This document shows, piece by piece, positions 20,509 through 31,309 of a stretch of DNA of 64,000 nt. The DNA is from Saccharomycopsis malanga. Taxonomy: Eukaryota; Ascomycota; Saccharomycetes; Ascoideales; Saccharomycopsidaceae. The DNA is taken from contig CP025323.1 in assembly GCA_004014935.1 (NCBI GenBank), positions 1,922,001-1,986,000 on the forward strand, written 5' to 3'. A program made the position numbers and the translations under genes. The notes below the pieces were generated by a model, which did no database searches, was not told where the DNA came from, and was given only the letters and a program-made list of their open reading frames with translations. How positions within the stretch are numbered: position 1 is the stretch's first letter; every line of letters begins with the position of its first letter.

Positions 20509-21077
20509 GATCCAATCAAAAATAGTCAGATCAACAAATATTCATGCTTTATACATTACAAAAGGTACATTAGCATATTCTGTAGTTGATAAATTGTCAA
20601 AATAGATCGATACTTTGGCCATGTACTTCAAAGCTCCTAAAAAAGGAACATAATTTGAATTGTTTTTTATTACTTTCATAATGTTAGTATACTTGAATAA
20701 GATCCGATAGAACTAAAAAATTCCAAGATAGTTTATGTGCATCTGATATGACATCTTTGAACTACATTCTGGCCTCATTTGATCAGCATACATATTTGCC
20801 ATTATAATTATAGCGCTTTTAGTATATAAAATTTTATTTTTATACAATTACACATAATTACATACAATCAAATACAATTATAACTCATCATTATGGCCTG
20901 GTATAAACCATTACCATTGATCAAAGATTCAATAATATATACTCCCTACTTATATTGAAAAAGAACACGTGACACTTTAAAATGCTGAAATTTCGCCACC
21001 CAAGCAGTAATTTTGGTGATGTCTAAAGACATAGACCAGTAGGGGCTTAAAGATTGAACTAGTACACTTGGTTAAAA
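20509..21077. other. Intergenic between LYC1-like gene and YOS1
   Basis: AT-rich 3' flank and the YOS1 promoter, with a CACGTG at 20966-20971. A 22-codon frame at 20893 has no support. No repeats of families S or R. Confidence 0.55.
20966..20971. promoter_or_regulatory. CACGTG E-box upstream of YOS1
   Basis: GAACACGTGACA lies about 107 bp before the YOS1 ATG. Motif match only. Confidence 0.45.
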
Positions 21078-21589
21078 ATGATGGGCCTTGGGAAGCTTTT
21101 ATATGGTGAGTAGTGCTTTCAATTTGCTTGAAATAATATGATAAATACCAATGATGAATGAACTAGTGTGAACAATCTCTGAGTAATACTAAGACGAGGA
21201 AACATGTTGCCTTCCTACTGAGGTGTTTTGTATTATTCCCCAGCGTAGATATATAAATTGGCTTTCACTAACACCACAGTTGTTGTACTTTTGGTCAATG
21301 CGGTTGCTGTTCTCAGTGAGGACCGTTTTTTAAATAGAAGTAAGTATATCTATTTTTTTTTATTTTTTATTTTTGTTTCATTTTTGTTCAATTTTTTCTG
21401 TAATGAGAGCGAGGCTCTAACCTGTTTTTAGTTGGCTGGGGCAATAACAGTGGTAACCAGTTTCAAGGTGGTGATGTTAGTGTGAAGGCCAGATTAATAA
21501 ATTTAATATCGGCTACAAGAACGCTATTGAGAATTCCCTTGATTCTTGTTAATATATTGATTATATTTTACGAAATTATACTAGGGTGA
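21078..21589 (+). CDS. YOS1: Yos1/IER3IP1 ER-Golgi transport protein, three exons
   Basis: Spliced gene found by hand: exons 21078-21105, 21280-21339 and 21432-21589. The introns are 174 nt (GTGAGT ... ACTAAC ... CACAG) and 92 nt (GTAAGT ... CTCTAAC ... TTTAG). The joined product is 81 aa: MMGLGKLLYVVVLLVNAVAV, LSEDRFLNRIGWGNNSG, then RTLLRIPLILVNILIIFYEI ending in ILG. It has an N-terminal and a C-terminal membrane segment, and matches S. cerevisiae Yos1 at both ends (LINAVAVLSEERFLRRIG; LRIPLIGINILVIVYELLLG). Yos1 works with Yip1 and Yif1 in COPII vesicle budding from the ER. Either of two adjacent ATGs could be the start. Confidence 0.95.
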
Positions 21590-21702
21590 TGGTCGTTGAT
21601 GGGTTGTTTGCATGTTTGTTTTTATAGTTGTAATAATAATAATAAAAAGTTATTTAATATCCTATCTTCGTAATTCATTGGTTTGGGTAATAATACAATT
21701 AT

Positions 21703-23511
21703 TTATAGCAAATCTTTTGATGCCAAACACAACAACAATGTTTTCAAATTGCCCAAGATGTTCTTGTTGTCTGGAATAGACAAACCCTGTGAGTTCATGA
21801 GCTGCTCAATGTTTTTATTTAAAAGCGCCACGGCATATTCAAATCGAAATATCAATGTATTTTTTTGCAAGTGTAAGGGAAACACCTTGTCAGACTTGTC
21901 ATTTAGATTGCTCACATAGTCGCATATGAAAGAAAAGCTGCCCAATGTGATAAGTGGATATTTGAGAGGAATCAAAAGATATAATGAGATAAGATGAACC
22001 AATTGACATACATAACCAAGAGCGCAATCAATTTCGATTTGAAGTTCTTCTTTTGACAAGATTGTCAAGTTTTGTTCTTCTTGATTATTATTATCGAGGG
22101 TTCCGCCGTAGTTTGGATATTTGATGAAATAACACAAGTTGGATAGACTCAAATTGAGGATTTTGAACTCGATGGGATTCGAAGCATTTGGTACAATATC
22201 AAATATTTGTAAGAGGATTTTGAAGATCTTCAGTAGCTCCAAACCGATCTTGTAGTTGAGTTCGTTGAGTTTATTCAAATTGTTACCATATAATTCCTGT
22301 AAATCAGAAATATCTGAGCTTATTGACAAAAGAATTGAGTTGAATTGGTTTTGATGGTCATTAGATGAGCTTGAAACTGATTGGGTATCCATATTGCTCC
22401 CACTATCGATACTCACATTTTCTCTAGGCTCGTCGTCAATATATTTGAACTTGATTTGGTTTACAGAGCTCACATCGCTGTTGATTGCCATGTCGTCCAA
22501 ACTATTATGGTCTTCTATGACCAACTTGAGACTATCTAAATATGTTTTCTTTGCCTGATATTTTTTCTTCAATGTAGTGTTACGTTTCCTGAGCAAATTG
22601 CTTATTTTCCTGAATGTAATAAGTTTTAGTTTGTAAGTTCGCATGGCCAGTAGTTTACTGTTGAAAATGACTAATTCAGGCAAATCTAAGGACAGCTGCT
22701 TTTTATTACGCATTTCGTCGATTGATTTTTCTATACTCTGTGTTAATTGATTATTGATTCTTTTAATATCTATTATACACAACTTCAAATTGTTCAACTT
22801 CATGATCATATCATAAGTTAACATTTGAACCCTTACTAGCTGAATAGGGTCATTCGCTTTATCTGTTGGTGGATATTTTACACCATTCTTCGCTTTAAAT
22901 CGCAAACTTTTCAATTCTGTCGTTGGTACTAGATATATTCCATCAGTGAAACTTAGAAGAATCGAGTTTTTTTCCAAAAAAGACCCATTCTGTATTACCA
23001 AATCAACCTCAGACAAGGTTCTGCCTAAATAAATCAAACTATCAAAATGAATAACTGCAGATACAAGTTTCTGCCAGGCTCTGCCAAGGCAATTGCGATA
23101 AAATATTGTCAATTGAACTCTGGTTTGCCGAGACAAATAATCATATGTTCCAAAATCTTTGATCAGATAATTAAGTAAAGTAATATCTTTGAATTCAGGC
23201 CCACAAGTACGAGATATTACCTCACTGATATAAAAAGGTTCACTACAACTCCTCGTGTCACTAAGAGCGAAAAAACAATCATAAAATTGAGAGTCATTGA
23301 GCTCCTGTAGTAGCTGCTGGTTTTTAATCGGATCACTCGTAATGTTAAAGGGCACGTTTCGAGCTCCAGAATCACTCCTCTGGTCATTTCCATCTGAAAG
23401 ATTCCAAAGTGATAACGATACCAAATGTTTTATTTTTTTCTAATCGGTTAGTACTGGCGGCCCCCACACTACAATACATGCTTTACTAACCTTTGCAAGA
23501 ATAGGGCACAT
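21703..23511 (-). CDS. VPS38: Vps38/UVRAG subunit of PI3-kinase complex II, two exons
   Basis: Exon 1 is 23491-23511 (only seven codons, MCPILAK), the intron is 23440-23490 (51 nt, GTTAGT ... TACTAAC ... TTAG), and exon 2 is 21703-23439. The product is 585 aa. The spliced N-terminus MCPILAKKKIKHLVSLSLWN resembles S. cerevisiae Vps38 (KRFLLSRRQRHLRMI), which supports the exon. A coiled-coil region lies near 230-320. The C-terminal domain (GYVCQLVHLISLYLLIPLKY then PLITLGSFSFI, FEYAVALLNKNIEQLM) is the UVRAG/Vps38 signature. The protein directs the Vps34 lipid kinase to endosomes for carboxypeptidase Y sorting. It converges on YOS1, with 113 bp between their stop codons. Confidence 0.85.
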
Positions 23512-24240
23512 TACTCAATTAGTTCAAAAATCTCTGTTTCCTTGACTGCCAGTGATTTATGTCCAATGTTGAAATTTGGCCCCATCTATACCTTAACGAG
23601 CGGCGGGGTTCATAATCGGATGCCCTATATTGATAGTCACTGTATATATGGCATTGGCAGGTGTTAGTAGTATATATTAGACTGTTTAAAATCTATGATG
23701 CTTATAAAGTCCACTTAAGCATTAACCTATAAAGCGTATTAGGGAAACAAACATGTAATATAGTTTTATTGTCTAATTCATTATACGACGAACTGAATAA
23801 GAGTAAATAATAGAATTTAAATAAGTAAATCAAATGAAAAAGAGAGCAAGCTTCTTTGATACAAATTGTTAGTTTGAAACTCAATATGATAGGATTATAT
23901 GTTGATGCAAACTCAATAACTAGTAATTTTCGAATTACCTGCTACTTTTTAAGGGCGTTTAACAGAGTTTCTCTAAAATAGACCCATATACAGAATCATA
24001 AGCGCTGACAATTACATTAATTTCACGCCTGTTTAAGTCAGACATATATTTAACACAGTTCAACCCAACAATAAATATTAACGAGCTGATAAAAATACCA
24101 TATGTAGAAACTGGTACGGGCAGCCCTTATAGCAATTGGTCGCCCATTAGTATGAACACCCTATTGTCGCTGTTTCATAACGTCGTATCTACACATGGCA
24201 AAACACATGTTGAAACATTGCTGTCTACATCTACAACTAC

Positions 24241-24326
24241 TTCCAGCACATTCCTATGGCCATAACCAACTTCCAGCACATTCCTACAGCCATAGCCAAC
24301 TTCCAATACATTTCTACAACCAAGCC
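24241..24326. repeat. 30-bp minisatellite, three units, in the KAR2 promoter
   Basis: Units begin at 24241, 24271 and 24301: TTCCAGCACATTCCTATGGC then CATAACCAAC, with the third unit diverged and cut short. It lies 310-390 bp before the KAR2 ATG. Each of the first two units repeats TTCC at two places, so transcription-factor sites could be multiplied with the array. Confidence 0.85.
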
Positions 24327-24451
24327 ATTTGCCACCCTTTGATTTGAATTCATTACCAAACTGGTTAATAAAGTAATCAATAGTTTAACCCTATTAAGGA
24401 CCAACGCCACCGAATGGAAAATTGCACCCCCTCCATGCTCACACCCCAATA

Positions 24452-24463
24452 GAATCTTCTGGA
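24452..24463 (+). promoter_or_regulatory. Heat-shock-element-like site upstream of KAR2
   Basis: GAATCTTCTGGA contains alternating GAA, TTC and GA units in nGAAnnTTCnnGA spacing, as bound by Hsf1, about 170 bp before the KAR2 ATG. BiP genes of yeasts are known to respond to both heat shock and unfolded-protein signals; which applies here is inferred. Confidence 0.45.
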
Positions 24464-24633
24464 CATCTTCAATGTGGTTAGACGCCCCGTGGCGCCCACT
24501 ACAACACGGTGGCCGCATTGACGAAAATAAGCGCCGACATTGAATAATTACTATATATATTTAAGACGGTGATTTTCACTTTTTCCACTGTTTCTTTTAC
24601 TTTTTCTCTACAGATTCTACTGTATCACTTAGA

Positions 24634-26661
24634 ATGGTATTTTCAGGGAAGAACAACATTGTGTTGGCGGTAACCGCCATCCTCTATGCGTTTTTATTCA
24701 TCAGCGGGCCTTCGCTTATTAGCAAGGTAAGAGCCGATGACGACACCTCAGTGGAGAACTATGGCACTGTTATTGGTATAGATTTGGGTACAACATATTC
24801 ATGTGTTGCTGTGATGAAGTCTGGTAAGGTTGAGATTGTTGCCAACGACCAAGGTAACCGGATCACTCCATCGTATGTGGCTTTCACCGATGAAGAAAGA
24901 TTGGTTGGTGATGCTGCAAAGAACCAGGCTGCTGGTAACTCCCACAACACCATCTTTGACATTAAACGTTTGATTGGTTTGAAGTATAACGACAAGTCTG
25001 TCCAAAAGGACTTGAAGCATTTCCCTTTTGAAGTCGTCAATGACAACAACAGACCTGTGGTCAAGGTCCAGTACAAGAAGGAGAACAAGACTTTCACCCC
25101 AGAGGAAATTTCTGCAATGATTTTAGGTAAAATGAAATCTATTGCTGAGGATTACTTGGGTAAAAAAGTCACTCATGCTGTTGTCACTGTCCCTGCTTAC
25201 TTTGATGATGCCCAGAGACAAGCCACCAAGGACGCAGGCACTATTGCAGGTTTAACCATCTTACGTATTGTCAACGAGCCAACTGCCGCTGCAATTGCAT
25301 ACGGTTTGGACCAAAAGGGTGAACGTCAAATTGTTGTGTACGATTTGGGTGGCGGTACTTTTGATGTTTCCTTGTTGTCTATTGAAAACGGTGTTTTTGA
25401 AGTTTTGGCCACTGCTGGTGACACCCACTTGGGTGGTGAAGACTTTGATTTCAGAGTTATCAAGCATTTCCAAAAGATTTTGAAGAAAAAGTACAATGTT
25501 GATGTTTCTAACAACAACAAGGCTCTTGGAAAATTGAAGAGAGAAGTCGAAAAGGCTAAGAGAACTTTATCGTCTCAAAAATCCACCAGAATCGAAATTG
25601 ACTCGTTGGCTGATGGTATCGACTTTTCTGAAACTTTGACCAGAGCAAAATTCGAGGAGTTGAACATGGAATTGTTCAAAAAGACTTTGAAACCAGTTGA
25701 ACGGGTTTTGAAGGACGCCGGAGTTAAGAAGGATGAAATAGATGATATTGTCCTTGTCGGTGGTTCTACTAGAATTCCAAAGGTTCAAGAATTGTTAGAA
25801 AAGTACTTTGACGGCAAACAAGCTTCCAAGGGTATCAATCCAGATGAAGCTGTGGCTTACGGTGCCGCTGTCCAGGCAGGTGTTCTTTCTGGTGAAGAAG
25901 GTGTTGAAGACATTGTTTTGTTGGATGTCAATCCATTGACTTTGGGAATTGAAACCACCGGTGGTGTCATGACCAAGTTGATCAACAGAAATACCGCCAT
26001 TCCTACTAGAAAGTCGCAGATTTTCTCGACCGCTGCTGACAACCAACAAACCGTGTTGATCCAGGTTTACGAAGGTGAAAGAACATTGGCAAAGGACAAC
26101 AATTTGTTGGGTAAATTCGAGTTGACTGGCATTCCACCAGCACCTAGAGGAGTCCCACAAATTGAAGTCACTTTCAATTTGGACGCCAATGGTATTTTGA
26201 AGGTTAGTGCTGTCGATAAGGGAACTGGTAAGGCAGAGTCTATCACCATCAACAACGATAAGGGCAGATTGTCCAAGGAACAAATCGACAAGATGGTGGA
26301 AGAGGCTGAGAAATACGCTGCCGAAGACAAGGAATTGAGAGAAAAAATCGAGGCCAAAAACTCTATTGAAAACTATGTCATTTCTTTGAAAAACCAAATC
26401 TCTGATGAAGAGGGATTGGGTGGAAAGTTGGAAGAAGACGACAAGGAGACTTTGGAAGACGCTATCAAGGATACCCTTGAATGGTTGGAAGATAACGCTG
26501 ACACCGCTACCAAGGAAGAACTCGATGAAAAGAGAGAAGCCTTGTCTAAGGTCGCTTACCCAATAACATCCAAGCTTTACGGCGGTGCTGGTGGTGATTT
26601 TACTCCTGAGTCAGATGACGATGACGAGGACGACGACGACTACTTCCACGATGAATTGTAA
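24634..26661 (+). CDS. KAR2: BiP, ER-lumenal Hsp70 chaperone
   Basis: Product of 675 aa. An N-terminal signal peptide (hydrophobic core about 9-30, [17 protein letters not shown]) and the C-terminal retention signal HDEL place it in the ER lumen. The nucleotide-binding domain has [20 protein letters not shown] near 48-67, [20 protein letters not shown] near 236-255 and [20 protein letters not shown] near 372. The substrate-binding domain starts near 425 ([20 protein letters not shown]), and the lid ends in an acidic run before HDEL. It folds and translocates secretory proteins and senses unfolded protein load. Codon use is strongly biased, as expected for a highly expressed gene; no intron. 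Confidence 0.98.
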   Translation: MVFSGKNNIVLAVTAILYAFLFISGPSLISKVRADDDTSVENYGTVIGIDLGTTYSCVAVMKSGKVEIVANDQGNRITPSYVAFTDEERLVGDAAKNQAAGNSHNTIFDIKRLIGLKYNDKSVQKDLKHFPFEVVNDNNRPVVKVQYKKENKTFTPEEISAMILGKMKSIAEDYLGKKVTHAVVTVPAYFDDAQRQATKDAGTIAGLTILRIVNEPTAAAIAYGLDQKGERQIVVYDLGGGTFDVSLLSIENGVFEVLATAGDTHLGGEDFDFRVIKHFQKILKKKYNVDVSNNNKALGKLKREVEKAKRTLSSQKSTRIEIDSLADGIDFSETLTRAKFEELNMELFKKTLKPVERVLKDAGVKKDEIDDIVLVGGSTRIPKVQELLEKYFDGKQASKGINPDEAVAYGAAVQAGVLSGEEGVEDIVLLDVNPLTLGIETTGGVMTKLINRNTAIPTRKSQIFSTAADNQQTVLIQVYEGERTLAKDNNLLGKFELTGIPPAPRGVPQIEVTFNLDANGILKVSAVDKGTGKAESITINNDKGRLSKEQIDKMVEEAEKYAAEDKELREKIEAKNSIENYVISLKNQISDEEGLGGKLEEDDKETLEDAIKDTLEWLEDNADTATKEELDEKREALSKVAYPITSKLYGGAGGDFTPESDDDDEDDDDYFHDEL

Positions 26662-27467
26662 GACTGTCAGAGCTTGTTTATTAAGAAATACCATCAAATA
26701 TCATACATCGCTGTTGCATGGTGTACAATCATGTTTCAATTTTTAAACCTTTTTTATTAATTCAGATTTGTATTTATTATAATTAATTATCTTATACGAT
26801 TTCAGTTTGTATTTTTGTAAGACATTGTTGGATGTTTGTTTATATAGTTGATGAAATATACAGTTGTCGAAAATATATGCAAAAAACAAAGGTATTATAA
26901 TTGAAAATACGTATATAAAAGAAAAATCGAAATTAAAAGTGAAAATTGATATAAGAACCCAAAGTATGTCTGACAATACTAATAAAAAAACCCATATATA
27001 CCTGCTCAATAAAGTGATGAATAATTTTGAATAAAAATATAAAAGGCCATAAGAATGTTTTGAATAAAAATATAAGAAATCATAAGAATGTTATGTATAA
27101 CAATAAAAGAAATCATAAGAATGTTTCGAATATAGAAAGTAGTTGGAAACTGATAATAAAAAATAATAAAAAATTCCAAAGAAAGAATAAATTCCAGAAA
27201 AATAATAAATCCCATAAAAATAATAAATCCCATGAAAATCAAGAAAGAAAAAATTGCTATAAAAAATAATCCATAAATCAAACCGAAAGTAAAACCACCA
27301 AAACCCATTTTGATACCCAAATTTTTTATTTTTTTTTATAATACAAAACTTTTTTTGATTTTTGTAGATGTTTTCTTTTTTTTATTTGTTTTGTTTCTTC
27401 AAATCACTTTTATCTTTATCAGAAATGTAATGTTTTTCAATACTTTTATTACTTTACGCTTATTGGC
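26662..27467. other. Convergent intergenic region between KAR2 and the LEE1-like gene
   Basis: Very AT-rich. It holds a 33-bp minisatellite (27025-27123) and A-rich stretches such as CCCATAAAAATAATAAATCC repeated at 27200-27240. Open frames on both strands here arise from the repeats (Asn/Lys-rich on plus, Ile/Phe-rich on minus), and I do not regard them as genes. Confidence 0.65.
27025..27123. repeat. 33-bp minisatellite, three units
   Basis: Units 27025-27057, 27058-27090 and 27091-27123 share AATAAAAATATAAGAAATCA then TAAGAATG. The 33-bp length keeps the plus-strand frame open, which creates a spurious 80-codon frame. Confidence 0.85.
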
Positions 27468-29142
27468 TCATCTAAAATCCATGGAGCTGATGCCATTGAT
27501 CAAACGTTGTTCTTCACCCTCGTTCGAATTGCTATTTTCATCAACATTGAACAAATCGTAAGGAGATCCATAACTTGAGTTTGCAATGAACGATGGATTG
27601 TTGTTTACTACAAACCCATTATTATTAATATTACTATTATTATTATTATTGAACAAGCCATTGAATCTTGAATCCTTGAAACTCTCGCTGCGACGGGGCA
27701 AAGTTTGAGCAGGAGCTGGGTTTGGATTGAAGAGAAGTTTGGAGTTATTGACAGGGCTATTTTGGGTGGACAACAAATGAGATTGCAAAGCGCCGTTAGA
27801 GAAAGAGGAAGAAGAGGTTGACGATCCAAATGAGTTACGCAGATACCGCGAAGCTCCATTAGCATTATTATTGCTAGTAAGGAAGTATGAATTGTTTGTT
27901 TCAGGGGCAGTTGCAGCAAAATATCCTCTGGTGTTGGCGTTCTGCAATACTGGGCTACTATCAGTACTCTGTGGATTTCCTTGGACGGCACCATTAACAG
28001 GTTTTCCTGCAGCGGTGTTGTTGTTGATCAACCAGGACAACTGGCCGGTTCCTACTGAGTTTGAGTTCTTGTTAGGAGTGGTGATACTCGTTGTTGGCGC
28101 TGTTGAGGCTGGAGTATTGGTAAAAGTACCCAAGGGCAACCCGTTATTAGTGTTGAAAGGGTCGCCAAACAGAGAAAACGAGGACATGTTACTGGAGTTG
28201 GCAGCAAAGTCGTGCTGGATATCAGTTGGAAGCGAAGTGCTGTGATGATGCAGAACTTGTTGCAATTGTTTAGGAGAAGATTGGAAAGTCAACGGATTAT
28301 AATCTGAGGATTGATTGTATGAATTGTTTTGATATCCTGGATGAGAAATATTAGATTCTGATTGATTATCAATCTTGTTAGATTCTAATTGATTATTAGT
28401 CTTGTTAGCATCTGACTGATTATTATCGTTCAAAACCTCCTCATTTGCTTTGGCAATTTTACGTTTCAACTCTTGAGAACTCAATAAATCCATCAAACTA
28501 GATGGGACGTAATCTTCTTCGAATTTCAACTCTTCATCTGTTTCATCCTCGCTGATGCCCTCGCGGTGTGCCGTGTCCTCATCATCTACAATAGCAGAGT
28601 CGTTCCGAGCGATATGCGGAACATTGCCTACAAGGACAGGGCCAGTATAAACGCTTTGGGAAGCATTGTAGGTGCCCAGAGATGAGACACGAGGAGTGGG
28701 TGTTGGTTGGACATTATAAGGTTTATTGAAAGAAACAGTTTGAGCGACTCTTGGATAATTGAATTTACCACTATTGGCTCTAGTATGAGAAGGAACCATT
28801 GAAACGTACTGTTGGTCTACAGCCTTGGTGTTTAACCGAGTCCCGTTGGGTAAGACATGGGCCAAGGCACATTTGGTGCCAAACTTGCAATTACCCTTCT
28901 GGAAATACTTGCAAGGTGAGGCCGATGATGACGGACTGAGCGAATGAGAAAAAGGACAGGAGTTGCCGGCTTGACAGGCGCCCTGTCGAAAGAATTTACA
29001 CGGAACGTGGGAGAGATCTTGACCAGTTAGTACTTGATAGATGCACAGCTCTCTGGAGAATATACATACTTTTGGACAGCCGCGAAGAGGTCAGCACAGG
29101 CGCTGCCGCAGCAGTAAATAACATATGGTTGTCAATGGACAT
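27468..29142 (-). CDS. LEE1: LEE1-like CCCH zinc-finger protein, two exons
   Basis: Exon 1 is 29070-29142 and exon 2 is 27468-29017, with a 52-nt intron (GTATGT ... TACTAAC ... TCAAG). The joined product is 540 aa and begins MSIDNHMLFTAAAAPV. Two tandem CCCH fingers follow near residues 32-75: CKFFRQGACQAGNSCPFSH and CKYFQKGNCKFGTKCALAH, both C-x7-C-x5-C-x3-H. They match the paired fingers of S. cerevisiae Lee1 and related fungal proteins. The rest is a long disordered tail rich in Asn and Ser, with an acidic patch near 150-180 (DEDTAHREGISEDETDEELK). Such fingers usually bind RNA; the target is unknown. Without exon 1 the first finger would have no start codon. Confidence 0.8.
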
Positions 29143-29829
29143 TGTTCAAACTAGATTGGAAGCCGCCACTTGTATACTTTCCATCAATATGACAGTATCT
29201 ACCATCATTACAGGCGCAATGCTGCCTCTGATCAGGGAAAAAGCGCACCATTGGTGATACGCCCTAGTAGGTGAGCAATGCAATCACCGTAGATAAGAGC
29301 ACGTGATGGGGCGCTATTGTATGAAGACATGTCATAGTAGCGCTGTCATTGGACACAGGGGGTTGGTTTTGGGAGCTGATAGATGGAGAAATATAGGCAA
29401 TATAACGCCTTGGTAGATAGCGGTTGTAATGATGAGTAATGTAGTTTTAAATAATTGAATACAAAGTTTATCATCAGATCTGGGGGCCTGTGCAAAGTAT
29501 ACTTATTTATATGGTTAAACCTAATCTGGGCGGCAGTTTATCCAGCAGTGGCATGTGTAGAAGTGTATCTGGGGAGAAACTTGTGATTGAGATGTATTAA
29601 TAAATGTTATTTGGTGTGAATATTGAGAAAAAATGTTTTGGAAAGTGTGAAAAGTACATAAATGGAGACAAAGCTGGCATAATATGTATTAATTATTTGC
29701 TGTGTACTTGGATATTTACCATGTTTACTAAAATTTGTAAAGCTTGTGAAATTGCCATGATATGAATTATTTGTCTACTGTGGTTACTTGGGGTATTTAC
29801 TAGATTTACTATATTTATCAAAATTTGTA
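29143..29829. other. Upstream region of the LEE1-like gene
   Basis: Promoter with a CACGTG at 29300-29305. A diverged direct repeat of about 85-90 bp at 29660-29840 is marked by ATTATTTGCTGTGTACTTGG, ATTTGTCTACTGTGGTTACT and AAAATTTGTAAA. No gene seen. Confidence 0.55.
29300..29305. promoter_or_regulatory. CACGTG E-box upstream of the LEE1-like gene
   Basis: GAGCACGTGATG lies about 158 bp before the inferred start codon at 29142. Motif match only. Confidence 0.45.
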
Positions 29830-30056
29830 AAATTCTCATGCCACTGGGCCATTTGGCTCAGTGGTCCGTGCTCTCGGAGAAGATAAAAATAAGACCTAAA
29901 AGGAATATGAGTGATCCAACTATGATCAAAAGGACATGATTGGGTTTTCCCCACTGGGTTTTACCAAGTACCCTTCGACATGGCGCGTATATACGAAACT
30001 GATATGTACTGGGCTTGAAATATATGATATTATTATTATTGTTATTAAATTCACAT
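29830..30056 (+). mobile_element. Family S SINE, best-preserved copy, with 10-bp target-site duplication
   Basis: The element proper is 29840-30046 (207 bp). The head is GCCACTGGGCCATTTGGCTC AGTGG, and its TGGCTCAGTGG (29854-29864) matches the Pol III A-box consensus TRGYNNANNGG. It continues with GTGCTCTCGGAGAAG, ATGATCAAAAGGACATGATT, GGGTTTTCCCCACTGGGTTT, ACATGGCGCGTATATACGAA and GTACTGGGCTTGAAATATAT, and ends in an ATT repeat tail. Flanks AAATTCTCAT (29830-29839) and AAATTCACAT (30047-30056) agree at 9 of 10 positions. Together these are SINE hallmarks: tRNA-like head, simple-repeat tail, target duplication. Confidence 0.85.
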
Positions 30057-30445
30057 AATATTAACCAACCATCTACTGTGTTTACTCAAATATTTATTAA
30101 AACTTGTAAAATTGTCATATATTGAGTCAAGTTCCTACTGTTTTAGTCAAATGTTCACTTTCTCCGCTAAAACTTTTACTTTAAAACCCAAAAAAACTGA
30201 TATCAATACTGATTGTTCAACATTAAATAATATCTCCTGCTCATTAAATAATATCTGCCATCTTATTAAACAATATTTCCTGCCTTATTAAATAAAATTG
30301 CCAACTTGTAACAGTCCCAACTACAAGCAAACTGAACGAAAACAAACTTTAATTCATAGCTATAGGACGTTATATGAATTTTTAAAAAACTAATGAAAAT
30401 GTAATGTGAAAAAATGGCAGTTGATTGAATATAAAAACGCTACAA
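30057..30445. other. Downstream flank of COX6
   Basis: AT-rich, with three to four diverged units of ATTAAATAATATCTCCTGCY at about 30220-30300. No gene seen. Confidence 0.55.
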
Positions 30446-30946
30446 TTAAGCGGATTCTGGGAACAACTCTTCTTTCAAATCGATACCCAATTCTTTCTTG
30501 ATATCTTTCAATTCTTCCAAATAAGCTTCGTATTGTTCGTTGTTTTCAACCTTGACCTTCAAGCCTTCAAAGACTCTGACTGCGGTTGCGTAATCGTTGA
30601 CTCTTCTACAAGCCAATAATGCCTTTTCGATGACAGAAGGTGCAGGGACCAAATCGTAGGAAAACGCATTGTTGAGAACTCTTTGAACTTCAAACAAGTC
30701 ATAAGCCTCGTCAAATTCCTTTTCAAATCTACAATGGTTAATAGTTGCTCTGGCGATAATGCGGTTGATGATCCATACATACCTGGTGGTGAACTCCTCA
30801 AAAGATTCTTCGTGATGATCACTATAATTTCTAATGGAAAAGTTGGTCAAAGTAGCCGCTTTGAATTGCATTGGTTGAGCCTTGACAGGACGGCTCAAAA
30901 AAGCGCTTTTTCTCAACACTGGAGCTCTGATGATTTGTCTGAACAT
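30446..30946 (-). CDS. COX6: Cytochrome c oxidase subunit VI (COX5A family)
   Basis: Product of 166 aa. Nuclear-coded, matrix-facing subunit of respiratory complex IV. The N-terminal ~40 residues are basic and lack acidic residues (MFRQIIRAPVLRKSAFLSRP), a typical mitochondrial presequence. The mature part has ESFEEFTTRYVWIINRIIAR, FEKEFDEAYDLFEVQRVLNN, LVPAPSVIEKALLACRRVND and YATAVRVFEGLKVKVENNEQ, which is the COX5A helical-repeat fold. A close relative of S. cerevisiae Cox6 (148 aa). It is divergent from LST7, sharing 363 bp of upstream DNA. Confidence 0.95.
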   Translation of the reverse strand: MFRQIIRAPVLRKSAFLSRPVKAQPMQFKAATLTNFSIRNYSDHHEESFEEFTTRYVWIINRIIARATINHCRFEKEFDEAYDLFEVQRVLNNAFSYDLVPAPSVIEKALLACRRVNDYATAVRVFEGLKVKVENNEQYEAYLEELKDIKKELGIDLKEELFPESA

Positions 30947-31309
30947 TTTGTATTATTTGCTATTGATAGGTTGCCCTTTGAAAGTATTCTTGAGATTATA
31001 ATTATATGGCTTGTAATTTAGTGCACAAATATTTGTCAAGACTGGTCTTATGATTATTTTTTCCCGCTTTCCATGAATGAAAATTCATTCAATTATTATT
31101 GGCGCACAATTATTGGCTGATTTTTTTGCTTCATTTTTTCGTCTTTTTCGTCCTTTTTCGTTTATCCAGCACGCTTTTTCACCTTTTAAAACTAGCTGGA
31201 TGGACTAAAGCGTAATCCCCGTTGAACCCAAGTAAAAGCCGTCTTTAGAGCCTTTATGTAATCATGAAATAGCTATTTTCAACGAGTTGTTGTTACCGTC
31301 GCTTGAAAG
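30947..31309. promoter_or_regulatory. Bidirectional promoter COX6/LST7
   Basis: A short divergent region. It contains a pyrimidine-rich stretch with TTTTTCGTCTTTTTCGTCCT and TTTTTCGTTTATCC (31134-31165). No further element identified. Confidence 0.5.

Larger units (their letters stand above)
23512..24633. other. Long KAR2 upstream region
   Basis: About 1.1 kb without a gene. It contains a three-unit 30-bp minisatellite and a heat-shock-element-like site (both listed). A GC-richer patch (24475-24540) with CCCCGTGGCGCCC and ACACGGTGGCCGC lies just before the TATA-rich core at about 24550-24562. Confidence 0.6.

Noticed and set aside
25795-26397. Long antisense frames inside KAR2
   Set aside because: Shadow frames caused by the biased codon use of a highly expressed gene.
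27006-27320. Membrane-like frame (Ile/Phe-rich) on minus and Asn/Lys-rich frame on plus
   Set aside because: Both come from a 33-bp minisatellite and A-rich DNA between two convergent genes.
29840-30046. Family S as a solo LTR or MITE
   Set aside because: No TG...CA ends, no terminal inverted repeats in the single copies; the tRNA-like head, ATT tail, 5' truncation and variable-length target duplications fit a SINE better.
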